Notes under the pieces: model-generated
The model's database searches: none
What the model was told of the DNA's origin: nothing
The model's input: only the letters and a program-made list of their open reading frames with translations
Assembly: GCF_000384335.2 (NCBI RefSeq)
Contig: NZ_KQ031382.1
Span: 3,607,545 to 3,671,544 of the forward strand
Length of the DNA: 64,000 bases
Source: Hyphomicrobium sp. 99
Lineage (GTDB): Bacteria > Pseudomonadota > Alphaproteobacteria > Rhizobiales > Hyphomicrobiaceae
Direction: 5' to 3'
Made by a program: the position numbers and the translations under genes
Shown here: piece by piece, positions 46,221 through 56,227 of the stretch
Layout of the letters: every line of letters begins with the position of its first letter
How positions within the stretch are numbered: position 1 is the stretch's first letter

Positions 46221-47851
46221 TGGCAGCCGGAACGCCCCTCGTCGACGTTCGCAATCTATCCGTCGCCTTCGGAGACGGCGCCGAAGCCGTGCGCGTCGTC
46301 AAAGGCGTGTCGTTCAACATCGGCAAGGGCGAGACGGTGGCCCTCGTCGGCGAATCCGGCTCCGGCAAAACCGTCTCCGCGATGTCGATCCTGCGGCTTC
46401 TCCCGAACTCCGCTTCCCACCCGACCGGCGAAATCCTGTTCGAGGGCAAAGACATCCTGAAGGCGAACCCGGCAGAGCTTCGCGCCATCCGCGGCCGCCG
46501 CATCTCCATCATCTTTCAGGAGCCGATGACGACGCTGAACCCGCTTCACAACATCGAGAAGCAGGTCGGCGAGATCATCAAGTTGCACCAGCCGCTGTCG
46601 AACGAGAAAACCCGCGAGCGCGTCATCGAGCTTCTGACGAAGGTCGGCATCCGCGATCCCGAAAAGCGGCTCGGCGCCTATCCGCACCAGCTGTCGGGCG
46701 GCCAGCGCCAGCGCGTGATGATCGCCATCGCGCTCGCCAACAAACCGGATCTGCTGATCGCCGACGAACCGACGACCGCGCTCGACGTAACGATCCAGGC
46801 GCAGATCCTCGAACTTCTGAAGTCGCTGCAAAAAGAGATGGGCATGGCGATGCTGCTCATCACGCACGACCTCGGCATCGTGCGCCGCATGGCAGAGCGC
46901 GTCTACGTGATGCGCCACGGCGAGATCGTCGAGACGGGACCGGCGGAAGAAGTCTTCACGCAGCCGAAGCACCCCTATACGCGCCATCTGCTCGAAGCGG
47001 AGCCCAAGGGCACGCCCCCGACGACCGACAACACGCGTCCCGTGGTCGTCGAGACCGACAACCTCAAAGTCTGGTTTCCGATCAAGCACGGATTGCTGCA
47101 GCGGACGGTCGATTACGTCAAAGCCGTCGACGGATTGTCGATGAAGCTCCGAGCCGGTGAGACGCTCGGCGTCGTCGGCGAATCCGGCTCCGGCAAGACG
47201 ACGCTCGGCCTCGCGATTTTGCGTCTTCTCTCATCCGACGGACCGATCGCTTACGTCGGCAAGCGCATTGACGGCCTGACGAACAAGCAGATGCGGCCGC
47301 TGCGCAAGGAAATGCAGATCGTTTTCCAGGATCCCTACGGCTCGCTGTCGCCGCGCTTGACCGTCGGCCAGATCATCGAAGAAGGCCTCGTCATCCAAAA
47401 CCCGGAGCTCGACGACGAGCAGCGCCGGGAACGCGTCAGCGCCGCGCTGACCGAAGTCGGCCTCGATCCGGCATCGCAAGATCGCTACCCGCACGAATTC
47501 TCGGGCGGCCAGCGTCAGCGCATCGCGATTGCGCGCGCCATGGTTCTGCAGCCGAAATTCGTCATGCTCGACGAGCCGACGAGCGCGCTCGACATGAGCG
47601 TGCAAGCCCAAATCGTCGATCTCCTCCGCGATCTGCAGACGAAGCACGACCTCGCGTACCTCTTCATCAGCCACGACCTGAAAGTCGTGCGCGCGCTTTG
47701 CAACTACGTCATCGTCATGAAGAACGGCAAAGTCGTCGAGGAAGGCCCCTCACGCGACATCTTTGAAAAGCCGAAAGACGAGTATACGAAGGCCCTTCTC
47801 GCGGCCGCGTTCGACATCAAAGTCGCCCATCGAGGAGCGCTCGCGAGCTAA
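46220..47851 (+). CDS. yejF: microcin C/peptide ABC transporter ATP-binding protein YejF
   Basis: A 543-residue fused dual ATPase. Each half has Walker A ([24 protein letters not shown]), the ABC signature ([18 protein letters not shown]) and Walker B ([23 protein letters not shown]). It starts at ATG 46220, coupled to yejE. With YejA, YejB and YejE it forms an importer for peptides and, in relatives, microcin C-type toxins. Confidence 0.95.
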   Translation: MAAGTPLVDVRNLSVAFGDGAEAVRVVKGVSFNIGKGETVALVGESGSGKTVSAMSILRLLPNSASHPTGEILFEGKDILKANPAELRAIRGRRISIIFQEPMTTLNPLHNIEKQVGEIIKLHQPLSNEKTRERVIELLTKVGIRDPEKRLGAYPHQLSGGQRQRVMIAIALANKPDLLIADEPTTALDVTIQAQILELLKSLQKEMGMAMLLITHDLGIVRRMAERVYVMRHGEIVETGPAEEVFTQPKHPYTRHLLEAEPKGTPPTTDNTRPVVVETDNLKVWFPIKHGLLQRTVDYVKAVDGLSMKLRAGETLGVVGESGSGKTTLGLAILRLLSSDGPIAYVGKRIDGLTNKQMRPLRKEMQIVFQDPYGSLSPRLTVGQIIEEGLVIQNPELDDEQRRERVSAALTEVGLDPASQDRYPHEFSGGQRQRIAIARAMVLQPKFVMLDEPTSALDMSVQAQIVDLLRDLQTKHDLAYLFISHDLKVVRALCNYVIVMKNGKVVEEGPSRDIFEKPKDEYTKALLAAAFDIKVAHRGALAS

Positions 47852-47863
47852 AAAGGGAGGCCG

Positions 47864-48499
47864 ATGATGCCAACGCCCAAGCTCGTTCACTACCACGCTC
47901 CGCAGACACGATCCTTCGCCATCCGCTGGCTTCTCGAAGAACTCGGATCGCCGCCCCACGAGCTCAAAGTGCTCGACATGAAGAAGGGCGAGCACAAAAC
48001 GCCGGAATTCCTCGCCATCAATCCGCTCGGAAAAGTCCCGGCCATCACCCACGGCGGCGTTCCGGTGACGGAAGTGGGCGCTATCGCCATCTACCTCGCC
48101 GATCTTTTCCCTGACGCGCAACTTGCGCCCGCCATCGGCGACACCGCACGCGGCACCTATTTGAGGTGGATCGTCTTCAATCATGGCGCCGTCGAACCCG
48201 CCATCACGGACCGCTGGCGCAAGATCGAACCGACGATGACCTCCGCATTGTGCTACGGAACATACGACGGCACGGTCGATGCTCTCCGGGGTGCGGTCAG
48301 TCGCGGTTCTTACATTCTTGGTGAAAAATTCTCTGCCGCAGACGTTGTAATTGGATCCGCCGTCCGCTGGTTGACGCTGTTCAAGCTCCTGCCCGAAAAG
48401 CCCGAATTCACGAGCTATCTTGAACGCGTCACAAGCCGTCCGGCGTTCAAGAGCGCGCAGGCGAAGGACGAAGAACTCGTCCGCGCACTGGCGTCCTGA
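47864..48499 (+). CDS. glutathione S-transferase family protein
   Basis: A 211-residue two-domain GST. The thioredoxin-like half begins with LVHYHAPQTRSFAIRWLLEE and carries NPLGKVPAI with the cis-Pro, then TEVGAIAIYLAD. The C-terminal half is helical (FSAADVVIGSAVRWL). ATG 47864 follows AGGGAGG with good spacing, 12 nt after yejF. It may share the yej transcript, but a functional link is not obvious. Confidence 0.92.
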   Translation: MMPTPKLVHYHAPQTRSFAIRWLLEELGSPPHELKVLDMKKGEHKTPEFLAINPLGKVPAITHGGVPVTEVGAIAIYLADLFPDAQLAPAIGDTARGTYLRWIVFNHGAVEPAITDRWRKIEPTMTSALCYGTYDGTVDALRGAVSRGSYILGEKFSAADVVIGSAVRWLTLFKLLPEKPEFTSYLERVTSRPAFKSAQAKDEELVRALAS

Positions 48500-48524
48500 C
48501 GGGGGATCGGCACGCGGAGCCAGT

Positions 48525-48563
48525 TTCGGAGGCTGAAGGATCAGCTATCCTGCAGCCTCCGAA
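48525..48563 (+). terminator. long hairpin after the GST gene
   Basis: TTCGGAGGCTG (48525-48535) pairs perfectly with CAGCCTCCGAA (48553-48563). Inside, after one A-G mismatch, AGGAT (48537-48541) pairs with ATCCT (48547-48551) around a CAGCT loop. It starts 26 nt after the GST stop. There is no T-run, so it could be a Rho-assisted stop, an mRNA stabiliser or a leader of the next gene. Confidence 0.5.
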
Positions 48564-48585
48564 TCGCCGCTTGCGAGACCCCTCC

Positions 48586-49035
48586 ATGCTTTCCGACGAT
48601 GTATTCCGAGACCGCCTCGAACAGACGCTCGTCGATATCGAAGGATGGGGAGCGGCAATCCGCGACTGCGCCGACGTCGGCATCGCCGCCTCCGATCGCT
48701 ATTGGCGGATGGTCGTCGTCCCGAACGAGGATCTTGCCTGCCCATTCGAGCTGATGATCAGGTCCGATCAGAAATTCAGCTTGAAGCTCGCGGCGGAAAC
48801 GTACGAAGACCGGCCAATCGAACGGCTGGACTTGTTTCCCGCCCTCGTCCGGGCGATCGAGGCCGGACGCGTCGACAAGATCGAAATCTACAATGCGTTG
48901 ACGGATGCGCTCGCCGGCATCGCCATGCGCGTCGAGCTGGCGCCGGGCTGGGACTGGATCGGCGACCGCCGGATCTCCCCGCCGACCCCGGCCGAAGAGT
49001 GGCGCACGCGGCGCTTCCTGCCGTATCGCCGCTGA
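48586..49035 (+). CDS. hypothetical protein
   Basis: A 149-residue soluble protein of unknown family. It has helix-rich segments (DDVFRDRLEQTLVDIEGWGA) and a beta-rich middle (YWRMVVVPNEDLACPFELMI), ending in RTRRFLPYRR. ATG 48586 is used; a TTG at 48571 would add five residues. The start lies 22 nt beyond the long hairpin. It ends 16 nt before the convergent peptidase. No function can be assigned. Confidence 0.7.
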   Translation: MLSDDVFRDRLEQTLVDIEGWGAAIRDCADVGIAASDRYWRMVVVPNEDLACPFELMIRSDQKFSLKLAAETYEDRPIERLDLFPALVRAIEAGRVDKIEIYNALTDALAGIAMRVELAPGWDWIGDRRISPPTPAEEWRTRRFLPYRR

Positions 49036-49051
49036 ATACTACTACTGAATG

Positions 49052-49948
49052 CTAAAGAGACGGCGCATGCCCGGCGAGGCGCTTGATCGCCGAGATATGA
49101 CCGCCCGTTTTGGCGATTCTCCGTGCAGCCTCAGGCAAAGGTTCAACCGCGACCAGCATGTGATAGGCGTTGGCGTGAACCAACATCACGCCGTCGAGCA
49201 TGATGCCGACGTGCCCCTTCCAGAACACGAGGTCACCCCGCGCTAAGCCTTCGAGGTCTTCGGAGACGAGCACCTTGTCGCCAAGCTCTGCCTGCTGCAT
49301 GTCACTGTCGCGCGGCGCAGGGATGCCCGCCGCATGAAGCGCCGTCTGCACGAGACCTGAGCAATCGATCCCGACGCGCGTGCGGCCTCCCCAGAGATAG
49401 GGCGTGCCGATAAAACGTTCGGCGATTTCCGCATAGTCGCGCACGAAACGATCCTTCGGCGCCGCGTGCCGCGCGTAGAGGAATCCGCCGCCTTCGAGTT
49501 CCAGAAATCGCTCGTCGCCGCCACGTGCCGCAATCGGCGCGTTCATCGGAAGATGCATGATCGGCGCCGACTTGATGTCCGGCGCGCTGTAAAGAAACGT
49601 GCCGAGTGTCTGCACGCGATGCGTGGGACTTATGACGCCGCGCGCAATCGTATCGGAGCGCAGATAGCCGACGTATCCGTCGCGCGCGAGCTGAACCCAG
49701 GCCCAGCCATTGCCTTCATCGAAAATCGTCAGGCTTTCACCGAACAGGGCCTCGGTCTCAAAGCCGCGCGACGGATCGGGCTGCTTGCGAAGCGGCACCG
49801 TCGCCCGCACGATAAAGCCAGCTTCGCCCGGAACATAACGCTCGGCGCGGACGATCCCCTCGAGCGACTTCGCCGCGAGGTCCGGACGAAAAGCATTGCG
49901 CCGCGGATCGAGCGCGCCTGCGGGCCGTTGTGAAACGCTGGTGGTCAC
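49052..49948 (-). CDS. NlpC/P60 family cell-wall peptidase with SH3-like domains
   Basis: A 298-residue protein. The N-terminal part contains bacterial SH3-like sequence (FIVRATVPLRKQPDP; WAWVQLARDGYVGYLRSD). The C-terminal peptidase carries GIDCSGLVQTALHAAG (catalytic Cys), KGHVGIMLDG and LVHANAY (His residues). Such enzymes cut gamma-D-Glu-diamino acid bonds in peptidoglycan. No signal peptide is evident. The GTG start at 49948 overlaps the aminopeptidase stop as GTGA. Confidence 0.9.
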   Translation of the reverse strand: MTTSVSQRPAGALDPRRNAFRPDLAAKSLEGIVRAERYVPGEAGFIVRATVPLRKQPDPSRGFETEALFGESLTIFDEGNGWAWVQLARDGYVGYLRSDTIARGVISPTHRVQTLGTFLYSAPDIKSAPIMHLPMNAPIAARGGDERFLELEGGGFLYARHAAPKDRFVRDYAEIAERFIGTPYLWGGRTRVGIDCSGLVQTALHAAGIPAPRDSDMQQAELGDKVLVSEDLEGLARGDLVFWKGHVGIMLDGVMLVHANAYHMLVAVEPLPEAARRIAKTGGHISAIKRLAGHAPSL

Positions 49949-51366
49949 GAGGTCAGTTCTCGCCTCAGTTGTTCCATGACCGCACGCGCCGTCTGCGGCT
50001 CCCCGCCTTTGGGCCCGAGAGGCCGCGGCGCCGGTCGCCAGCCATATAAGTCGAAGTGGGCGAAACGGCGAGCCTTGCTGACGAAGCGCTTCAAAAATAA
50101 TGCCGCGGTGATCGCGCCCGCGAACGGCGATTCCCAAACATTGTTGATATCGGCGACGTCGCTGTCGAGATGGCGGCGGTAACCTTCCCAAAGCGGCAAA
50201 TGCCACAACGGATCCCCAATCGAGGCCGCAAGCGGCGGCAGGCTCCGGGCGAGTTCATCGTCATTCGTAAAGAACGCCGGCAAGTCGGGACCGAGCGCCG
50301 TTCTGGCCGCCCCGGTCAGCGTCGCGAATACGAAGATGCTGTCAGGCTCATCCGCGTCGGCGAGCGCAAGCGCGTCCGCCAGCACGAGCCGCCCTTCCGC
50401 GTCCGTGTTGCCGATCTCGACGCTGAGGCCAAGACGGCTTGCAATGACGTCACCCGGCCGGAAGGCATCGCCCCCGACCGAATTCTCCGCCGTCGGTATC
50501 AGCACGCGCAACCGGCATTTGAGCCCCTGCCCCATGATCATGTGCGCGAGCGCCAGCGCCGTTGCAGCGCCACCCATGTCCTTCTTCATCAGAAGCATGG
50601 CGCTCGCAGGTTTGATGTCGAGGCCGCCGGTGTCGAATGTGATGCCTTTGCCGACGAGCGTGATCTTCGGCGCGCCGGCCGGTCCCCAACTCATGTCGAT
50701 GAGACGCGGCTGCCGCGGACTGGCCCGGCCGACCGCGTGGATGAGCGGAAAATTCGCCGTCAGCAGATCGTCGCCGGTCGTCACCGAAATCTCGGCACCG
50801 TGACGTTCCGCAAGCACGCGCGCGATGGCTTCGATATCGGCAGGCGCCAAATCGGAAGCGGGCGTGTTGATCAGATCCCGGCCGAGCCACACAGCTTCGG
50901 CCGTATTGATGATGCGATCGGCTCCTGCTCCAGCGAGCCGCAGCTTGGCGCGATCGCCGTTCTTGTCTTTGCTTTTGTAGCGCGAGAACGAGTAGGCCCC
51001 GAGCGACCAAGCCAAAGCCGCAAGCTCATCGTGCGCCAACTCCGAGGCGAACCGATACGTGCCGGCAGGCAACGCCGGACTGAGCAGCCCGGCAAGCAGT
51101 TCGGACGGACCGCTCGGCTCGCCCTGCTGGCCGTTACCGATCCCGAAGGCGACAGACGCGATCTTTCCGCCGGCGCCCGGAATGAGAACAGTACGCTTGG
51201 CGCTGCCCGAGAACTTCTGAGCCTTGAGCCAGGCGCGCTGAACATCGTCGAGCGATCCGATCGCCTCGGCGCCGTCGGACGGAACGAAATGAATCGGAAT
51301 GTCGTCTGCGACTTGAGCGCCAAGTGCAAATGTTTCCGCCGCTGCCCAGGCTGCCGTCTCGACCAT
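49945..51366 (-). CDS. leucyl aminopeptidase (M17) family protein
   Basis: A 473-residue cytosolic metallo-aminopeptidase. VGKGITFDTGGLDIKPASAM and KKDMGGAATALA hold metal-binding Lys and Asp residues, and NTDAEGRLVLADAL is the M17 signature. ATG 51366 is used over longer frames. It overlaps the NlpC/P60 gene by 4 nt. The pairing suggests sequential cleavage of wall or other peptides, which fits the overlap with a peptidoglycan peptidase. Confidence 0.93.
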   Translation of the reverse strand: MVETAAWAAAETFALGAQVADDIPIHFVPSDGAEAIGSLDDVQRAWLKAQKFSGSAKRTVLIPGAGGKIASVAFGIGNGQQGEPSGPSELLAGLLSPALPAGTYRFASELAHDELAALAWSLGAYSFSRYKSKDKNGDRAKLRLAGAGADRIINTAEAVWLGRDLINTPASDLAPADIEAIARVLAERHGAEISVTTGDDLLTANFPLIHAVGRASPRQPRLIDMSWGPAGAPKITLVGKGITFDTGGLDIKPASAMLLMKKDMGGAATALALAHMIMGQGLKCRLRVLIPTAENSVGGDAFRPGDVIASRLGLSVEIGNTDAEGRLVLADALALADADEPDSIFVFATLTGAARTALGPDLPAFFTNDDELARSLPPLAASIGDPLWHLPLWEGYRRHLDSDVADINNVWESPFAGAITAALFLKRFVSKARRFAHFDLYGWRPAPRPLGPKGGEPQTARAVMEQLRRELTS

Positions 51367-51580
51367 CCGTCTTACACTCCGCTGCACGTTGCATTCATTG
51401 TCTGAAAACGCGCGCTGGCTGCAAGTGTCGGGGCCGCCAGAGCACATCTTTCCAGAGATGCATCTGCTTATACGGGTCTCCGTCAAAACTTAAGCGTTTG
51501 TTGACCCCTGCCCCAGAAACTGACGGCCTCGCAAAGATTCGCGCGCAAATCCGCGAATCACTTCCCCGACGGAGACTTTC

Positions 51581-52546
51581 ATGACGCGTGTTGAGCGCCC
51601 CCTCCCGCTTGCAGTGCTGCGGCCCGCCCGCCTGGGCACCCTTGCTGCCCTGTCTGCGTGCCTGCTGCTCGGTGCGTGCTCCGCGTCGACCGACCTCTTG
51701 CCGAGCATCGCGATGAAGCCGGACAGCGGCGCCAAGACGGCCGATGCCACGCCCTCATCCCCGCAAAACGAGTTGCAGAAGGCGACAATCTATTGGGGCA
51801 ACGAGTACACCAAGAAACCGACGGAGCTTCGCCCCGCGCTCAACTATGCCAAAAATCTGAAGGCCCTCGGCGAAAAGGAGAAAGCTCTCGCCGTCCTTCA
51901 GCAGGTCAGCCTCCTCCACGGCAACGACCCGGAAGTCGCGGGCGAGTACGGTCGCTTAGCGCTCGAGATGGATCAGGTTGGCGTCGCCAATCAGATGCTG
52001 ACGATGGCCGACGACCCGACGAAGCCCGACTGGCGCATCGTTTCTGCACGCGGCACGGTGATGGCGAAGCAGGGCAAGTATACCGAGGCAATACCCTTCT
52101 ACGAGCGCGCCCTGACACTTTCGCCCAATAATCCGACGGTCACGAACAACCTCGCGATGGCATACGCGATGAACGGCGATCCCAAGAAGGCTGAAGATCT
52201 GTTGCGGCAAGCAATGTCAGCGCCGGGCGCGACACCCAAAGTCCGCGAGAACCTCGCCCTCGTTCTGGGACTTCAGGGGCGTTACGACGAGTCGAAATCC
52301 GTCGCCTCGGCGGTGCTCAACACCGATACGGCATCGGCCAACGCCGCCTATCTGAAGCAGATGGTAAGGCTCGAGCCGACGACCGCCATGCCCGACGCCA
52401 AAAGCTTTGCCGTCAATACGTCGGTCAGCCCGTCCGCTCCCGCGCAGGACGCTTTCCAGAACGCCACGGCAACTCCCGCGTCTCTGCCTGTAAGCCAAGG
52501 CGTCTGGCAGACGAGTACCGACGAAGCGCTGCCGATCGCACGATAA
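51581..52546 (+). CDS. tadD: TadD-like TPR lipoprotein of the Tad pilus
   Basis: A 321-residue protein. The lipobox LLLGACS gives an acylated Cys, and at least three to four TPR helical pairs follow (AIPFYERALTLSPNNPTVTN, LAMAYAMNGDPKKAEDLL). TadD-type lipoproteins help place the secretin in the outer membrane. It faces tadC across two terminators, unlike loci where it is inside the main operon. The C-terminal about 60 residues are low complexity. Confidence 0.85.
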   Translation: MTRVERPLPLAVLRPARLGTLAALSACLLLGACSASTDLLPSIAMKPDSGAKTADATPSSPQNELQKATIYWGNEYTKKPTELRPALNYAKNLKALGEKEKALAVLQQVSLLHGNDPEVAGEYGRLALEMDQVGVANQMLTMADDPTKPDWRIVSARGTVMAKQGKYTEAIPFYERALTLSPNNPTVTNNLAMAYAMNGDPKKAEDLLRQAMSAPGATPKVRENLALVLGLQGRYDESKSVASAVLNTDTASANAAYLKQMVRLEPTTAMPDAKSFAVNTSVSPSAPAQDAFQNATATPASLPVSQGVWQTSTDEALPIAR

Positions 52547-52581
52547 CGAAACGCGCGGTTCTCTTTTTCAGATCAGAGAGC

Positions 52582-52610
52582 AGCCCGGCGACCCAAATCG
52601 CCGGGCTTCT
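52582..52610 (+). terminator. intrinsic terminator after tadD
   Basis: AGCCCGGCGA (52582-52591) pairs with TCGCCGGGCT (52598-52607) around CCCAAA, followed by TCTTCT-like sequence. A second hairpin (about 52643-52675, TAGCCC/GGGCTA with ATCGCC/GGCGAT) probably ends the minus-strand tadC transcript. Confidence 0.85.
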
Positions 52611-52715
52611 TCGCGTCGTGCTATGCGCACCATTCAAATGAAATAGCCCCAATCGCCGAGTGGCGATCAGGGCTAACGCTACACAAAGAGAATTTCCGCG
52701 GGAGCTTCGCGAGCC

Positions 52716-53699
52716 TTACTTTTGCATCTCCATGTACGAGATGCCGGCCGGCCCGAGAATGACGATGAAAAGCACCGGCAGGAAGAACACGATCATCGGA
52801 ACCGTAAGCTTCGGTGGCAGAGCCGCAGCCTTCCGCTCGGCCTCCGACTGACGAATCTCGCGGTTCTCCTTCGCCATCGTTCGAAGCGCCTGACCAACCG
52901 GCGTACCGTAACGTTCGGCTTGTACAAGCGCCGTCATAACCGCTTTGACACCGGGAAGGCCCGTGCGCTTTGCGAGATTTTCGTAAGCTTGCCGGCGCTC
53001 CTGCAGATATGAAAGCTCGGCCGTCGTCAGCATCATCTCTTCGGCAAGCTCGATCGATTGAGCGACGATTTCCTTTCCGACTTTCGCAAAACCCGCCTCG
53101 ACCGACATGCCCGATTGGACACAGATCAAAAGCATGTCGAGCGCATCCGGCCACGCCTGCTTGATCGCCATCTGCCGCTTCTGCACGCGGTTGGAGATGA
53201 ACATGTTCGGCACGTAAAAGCCGAGGAAACCCGCCGCCAGCGCCATGAGAACGTTGATCGTCGGCGGGTAGCCGGTATCGTAGATAACGAAGAAATAGAA
53301 CAGCGCAAAAAAGAAAAGCACGATCGGCGCGGCGACGCGAAAGAACATGAACGACACGATGTTCGCCTGCCCGCGAAGACCGGCGCGCTTCAGGTTTTCG
53401 CGCAATTCCTCATTATCGAAACGCTCGCGTAGCTTCAGCTGATCAACGACCCGCTGCATGAAGCCCTTCGGCGTGGACCTGAGCCGCCCACCCTGCTGTC
53501 GGTCCTTCGTCGCCATTTCGGCAAGACGCGCCGAGCGCATTTTGCTGCGCTCGATCGCCATTTCTTTCATGCGCCGGTTCATCTGGTCACGCTGCAACAT
53601 CGGCAGCGCCACCGTCAAAACGGTTGCGAATACGCAGAACGCCGCCAGCATCGTCGCGATGAATTGCGGGTCCATTACCGTATTGACGAATGACGTCAT
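52716..53699 (-). CDS. tadC: Tad pilus inner-membrane platform protein TadC
   Basis: A 327-residue T2SS GspF-type protein. Four hydrophobic segments flank a cytoplasmic F domain with LDMLLICVQSGMSVEAGF and GTPVGQALRTMAKENRE. It pairs with TadB to form the assembly platform. It is the last minus-strand gene, 39 nt after tadB. Confidence 0.93.
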   Translation of the reverse strand: MTSFVNTVMDPQFIATMLAAFCVFATVLTVALPMLQRDQMNRRMKEMAIERSKMRSARLAEMATKDRQQGGRLRSTPKGFMQRVVDQLKLRERFDNEELRENLKRAGLRGQANIVSFMFFRVAAPIVLFFFALFYFFVIYDTGYPPTINVLMALAAGFLGFYVPNMFISNRVQKRQMAIKQAWPDALDMLLICVQSGMSVEAGFAKVGKEIVAQSIELAEEMMLTTAELSYLQERRQAYENLAKRTGLPGVKAVMTALVQAERYGTPVGQALRTMAKENREIRQSEAERKAAALPPKLTVPMIVFFLPVLFIVILGPAGISYMEMQK

Positions 53700-53738
53700 C
53701 GCAGTCCTGCCATCATGCTTGGTTGCGTGAAAAACGGC

Positions 53739-54725
53739 CTAGAATTTGAAGTTGATCATCTTCTTCATGATGAGCACGCCCGTCATCATCCACACCGCGC
53801 CCACGGCAACCATGAATTGACCCATGGTCGTCGTGAAAAGCGGCATGATGTAACCAGGCGACGAAAGATAAACCATCGACATGACGCCCGGCGGCAACGA
53901 GGCGAGCACGATAGCCGACGCCTTCGCCTCGGCGGAAAGCGCTTTGACCTTGAGAGCCAGCATTTGCCGGTCACGAAGGACGTTCGCAAGGTTCGCAAGC
54001 GCTTCGGACAGGTTTCCGCCCGACTGCTGCTGGATGCCGATGACGATCGTCAGAAAGCGCATTTCCGGCAGCGGCATCCGCTCGCACATCCGTTCGAGCC
54101 CATCTGCGATTGAAAGCCCAAGCCTTTGCTGCTCGACGACTTCGCGGAATTCGCTCGCAAGCGGTTCCGGGCTTTCGCGCGAAATGACCTGAATACAGTC
54201 GTTCAGCGGCAAACCTGACTTGATGCCGCGCACCACGACGTCGATCGCGTTCGCCATTTGCCCAACGAACTTCTGTTGGCGGCGGTTGATCATTTTGTTC
54301 AGAATCCAGCGCGGCAGTCCAAAGCCGCCGACAAACGCGACGACGACTGTACCCGCTAATGGCAGCTCGACGATGAAGATCGAGATCGACGCCAAAAGAC
54401 CGCCGAGCAAAGCGCTGGCGATATAGAATTCACGCGGCGTCATTTTGGAGCCGGCCCGCATCAGCTTCAGGCTGAGCGTGACCTTCTTGCTGCCATTGCG
54501 ATCGTCGATCTCCTTCAACGTATCCGCAACCGATTTCCTGCGGCTGCTCGGCAACTCGCCGGTGGCGCTCGCAAGCCGGGCGCTTCGCACACCGGCGACA
54601 CTCTTTAATCGCTTCGCTTGCCGATCATCGGCGAAATAGGGGTAAGCGAATGCGAATACCGCGCCCGCAAAGGCCAACGCTGCAAGCAGCGGCACCAATA
54701 CTGAAAGGAGATCCACCTCACCCAT
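53739..54725 (-). CDS. tadB: Tad pilus inner-membrane platform protein TadB
   Basis: A 328-residue partner of TadC, also with a T2SSF domain (AIDVVVRGIKSGLPLNDCI; GGNLSEALANLANVL) and hydrophobic segments at both ends. ATG 54725 is chosen; it overlaps the cpaF stop by 8 nt, so the genes are coupled. Confidence 0.93.
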   Translation of the reverse strand: MGEVDLLSVLVPLLAALAFAGAVFAFAYPYFADDRQAKRLKSVAGVRSARLASATGELPSSRRKSVADTLKEIDDRNGSKKVTLSLKLMRAGSKMTPREFYIASALLGGLLASISIFIVELPLAGTVVVAFVGGFGLPRWILNKMINRRQQKFVGQMANAIDVVVRGIKSGLPLNDCIQVISRESPEPLASEFREVVEQQRLGLSIADGLERMCERMPLPEMRFLTIVIGIQQQSGGNLSEALANLANVLRDRQMLALKVKALSAEAKASAIVLASLPPGVMSMVYLSSPGYIMPLFTTTMGQFMVAVGAVWMMTGVLIMKKMINFKF

Positions 54726-56214
54726 TGCGATCTCCCAACGGACTGCCGTGCTTGTCTTCGATTTCAGATGCGACAAGCGCCGTCATAAGCCGTTCGGCCT
54801 CGCCGTAATATTCCGCACGCTCCATGAAGCGCGGCCGCGTGATACCCGTAGAGCGGTGTCTGCCGATCAGCTTGCCGTGCGCATCCTCGCCGGTAATTTC
54901 GTAGACGATCAGGTTCTGGAGCGTGATCGTCTCCTCTTCCATCCCGAGCACTTCGGTGATGTGGGTGATCTTGCGCGATCCGTCGCGCAAACGCGACGCC
55001 TGGACGATGACATCGACGGAGCCGCAAATCATTTCGCGAATGGTCTTGATCGGCAGCGCGTAGCCGCCCTGCATGATCATCGATTCAAGACGGCTCAAAG
55101 CCTCGCGCGGACTGTTGGCGTGCAAGGTGCCCATCGAACCATCGTGGCCCGTGTTCATAGCCTGCAGCAAATCGAAAGCTTCAGCGCCGCGGACCTCGCC
55201 GACGATGATCCGCTCAGGCCGCATACGCAGGCAGTTCTTGATGAGATCGCGCATCTTGATCTCGCCCTCGCCCTCGAGGTTGGGCGGACGTGTTTCAAGA
55301 CGCACGACGTGGGGCTGCTGAAGTTGAAGCTCGGCCGAATCTTCGCACGTGATGATGCGCTCATCGTGGTCGATCGAACCCGTGAGACAGTTGAGCAGCG
55401 TCGTCTTGCCCGAACCCGTGCCCCCGGAAATCAGCACGTTGCAGCGTACGCGCCCGATGATCTCGAGGATCGTCTTCGCATCCGGTGTGATCGAGCCGTA
55501 TTTGACCAACTGATCAAGACGCAGACGATCTTTCCGGAACTTTCGGATCGTGAGCGCAGGCCCATCGATGGCGAGCGGCGGTGCGATAACGTTGACGCGC
55601 GATCCATCGGGAAGACGCGCGTCGCAAATCGGACTCGATTCATCGACGCGCCGGCCAACCTGGCTGACCATACGCTGACAGATATTCATCAGCTGCTGAT
55701 TGTCGGCGAACCGGACATTGGTCTTTTGAACCTTGCCGGCGACTTCGATGAAGGTCGTGCCCGCGCCGTTCACCATGATGTCGGCGATGTCGTCACGCGC
55801 GAGAAGCGGTTCGAGCGGGCCATAGCCCAGAACGTCGTTGCAAATGTCTTCGAGCAGCTCTTCCTGCTCGGCAATCGACATCACGACGTTTTTGATTTGA
55901 ATGATTTCGCTGACGATATCGCGAATTTCTTCGCGCGCCGCGATACCGTCGAGCTTCGACAGCTGCGTGAGATCGATCGTATCGATCAACGCATTGAAGA
56001 CCGTCGTCTTGACGTCGTAGTACTCTTCCGAATGGCGCCGCTGGGATTCAGCGACCGGCTCAGGCGCCCGTTGCATCGCGGGACTTGCCGGAATGGTTGT
56101 CCGCGCCGGCGCCGATGCGCGCGGCTCGATAGCGGCAACAGCGGCCTGCGGTGCAGGAGCCTGCGGCGCGACGCGCTTCTCCGGCGGTGAATCGTTCGAG
56201 CGCCTACCGAACAT
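54718..56214 (-). CDS. cpaF: Tad pilus ATPase CpaF/TadA
   Basis: A 498-residue secretion ATPase that powers pilus assembly. Walker A is [14 protein letters not shown] (262-275). The Asp box [10 protein letters not shown], Walker B-like [17 protein letters not shown] and the His box [15 protein letters not shown] follow. The N-terminal about 60 residues are a Pro/Ala-rich linker. Confidence 0.96.
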   Translation of the reverse strand: MFGRRSNDSPPEKRVAPQAPAPQAAVAAIEPRASAPARTTIPASPAMQRAPEPVAESQRRHSEEYYDVKTTVFNALIDTIDLTQLSKLDGIAAREEIRDIVSEIIQIKNVVMSIAEQEELLEDICNDVLGYGPLEPLLARDDIADIMVNGAGTTFIEVAGKVQKTNVRFADNQQLMNICQRMVSQVGRRVDESSPICDARLPDGSRVNVIAPPLAIDGPALTIRKFRKDRLRLDQLVKYGSITPDAKTILEIIGRVRCNVLISGGTGSGKTTLLNCLTGSIDHDERIITCEDSAELQLQQPHVVRLETRPPNLEGEGEIKMRDLIKNCLRMRPERIIVGEVRGAEAFDLLQAMNTGHDGSMGTLHANSPREALSRLESMIMQGGYALPIKTIREMICGSVDVIVQASRLRDGSRKITHITEVLGMEEETITLQNLIVYEITGEDAHGKLIGRHRSTGITRPRFMERAEYYGEAERLMTALVASEIEDKHGSPLGDRNG

Positions 56215-56227
56215 GCGATTTAGGTCC

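Noticed and set aside
50170..51405. 411-codon plus-strand frame opposite the aminopeptidase
   Set aside because: Shadow of a well-supported M17 gene; composition dominated by Arg.
54748..56190. 480-codon plus-strand frame opposite cpaF
   Set aside because: Complement of a high-GC real gene; Arg/Asp-rich with no domain, while the opposite strand is a clear ATPase.
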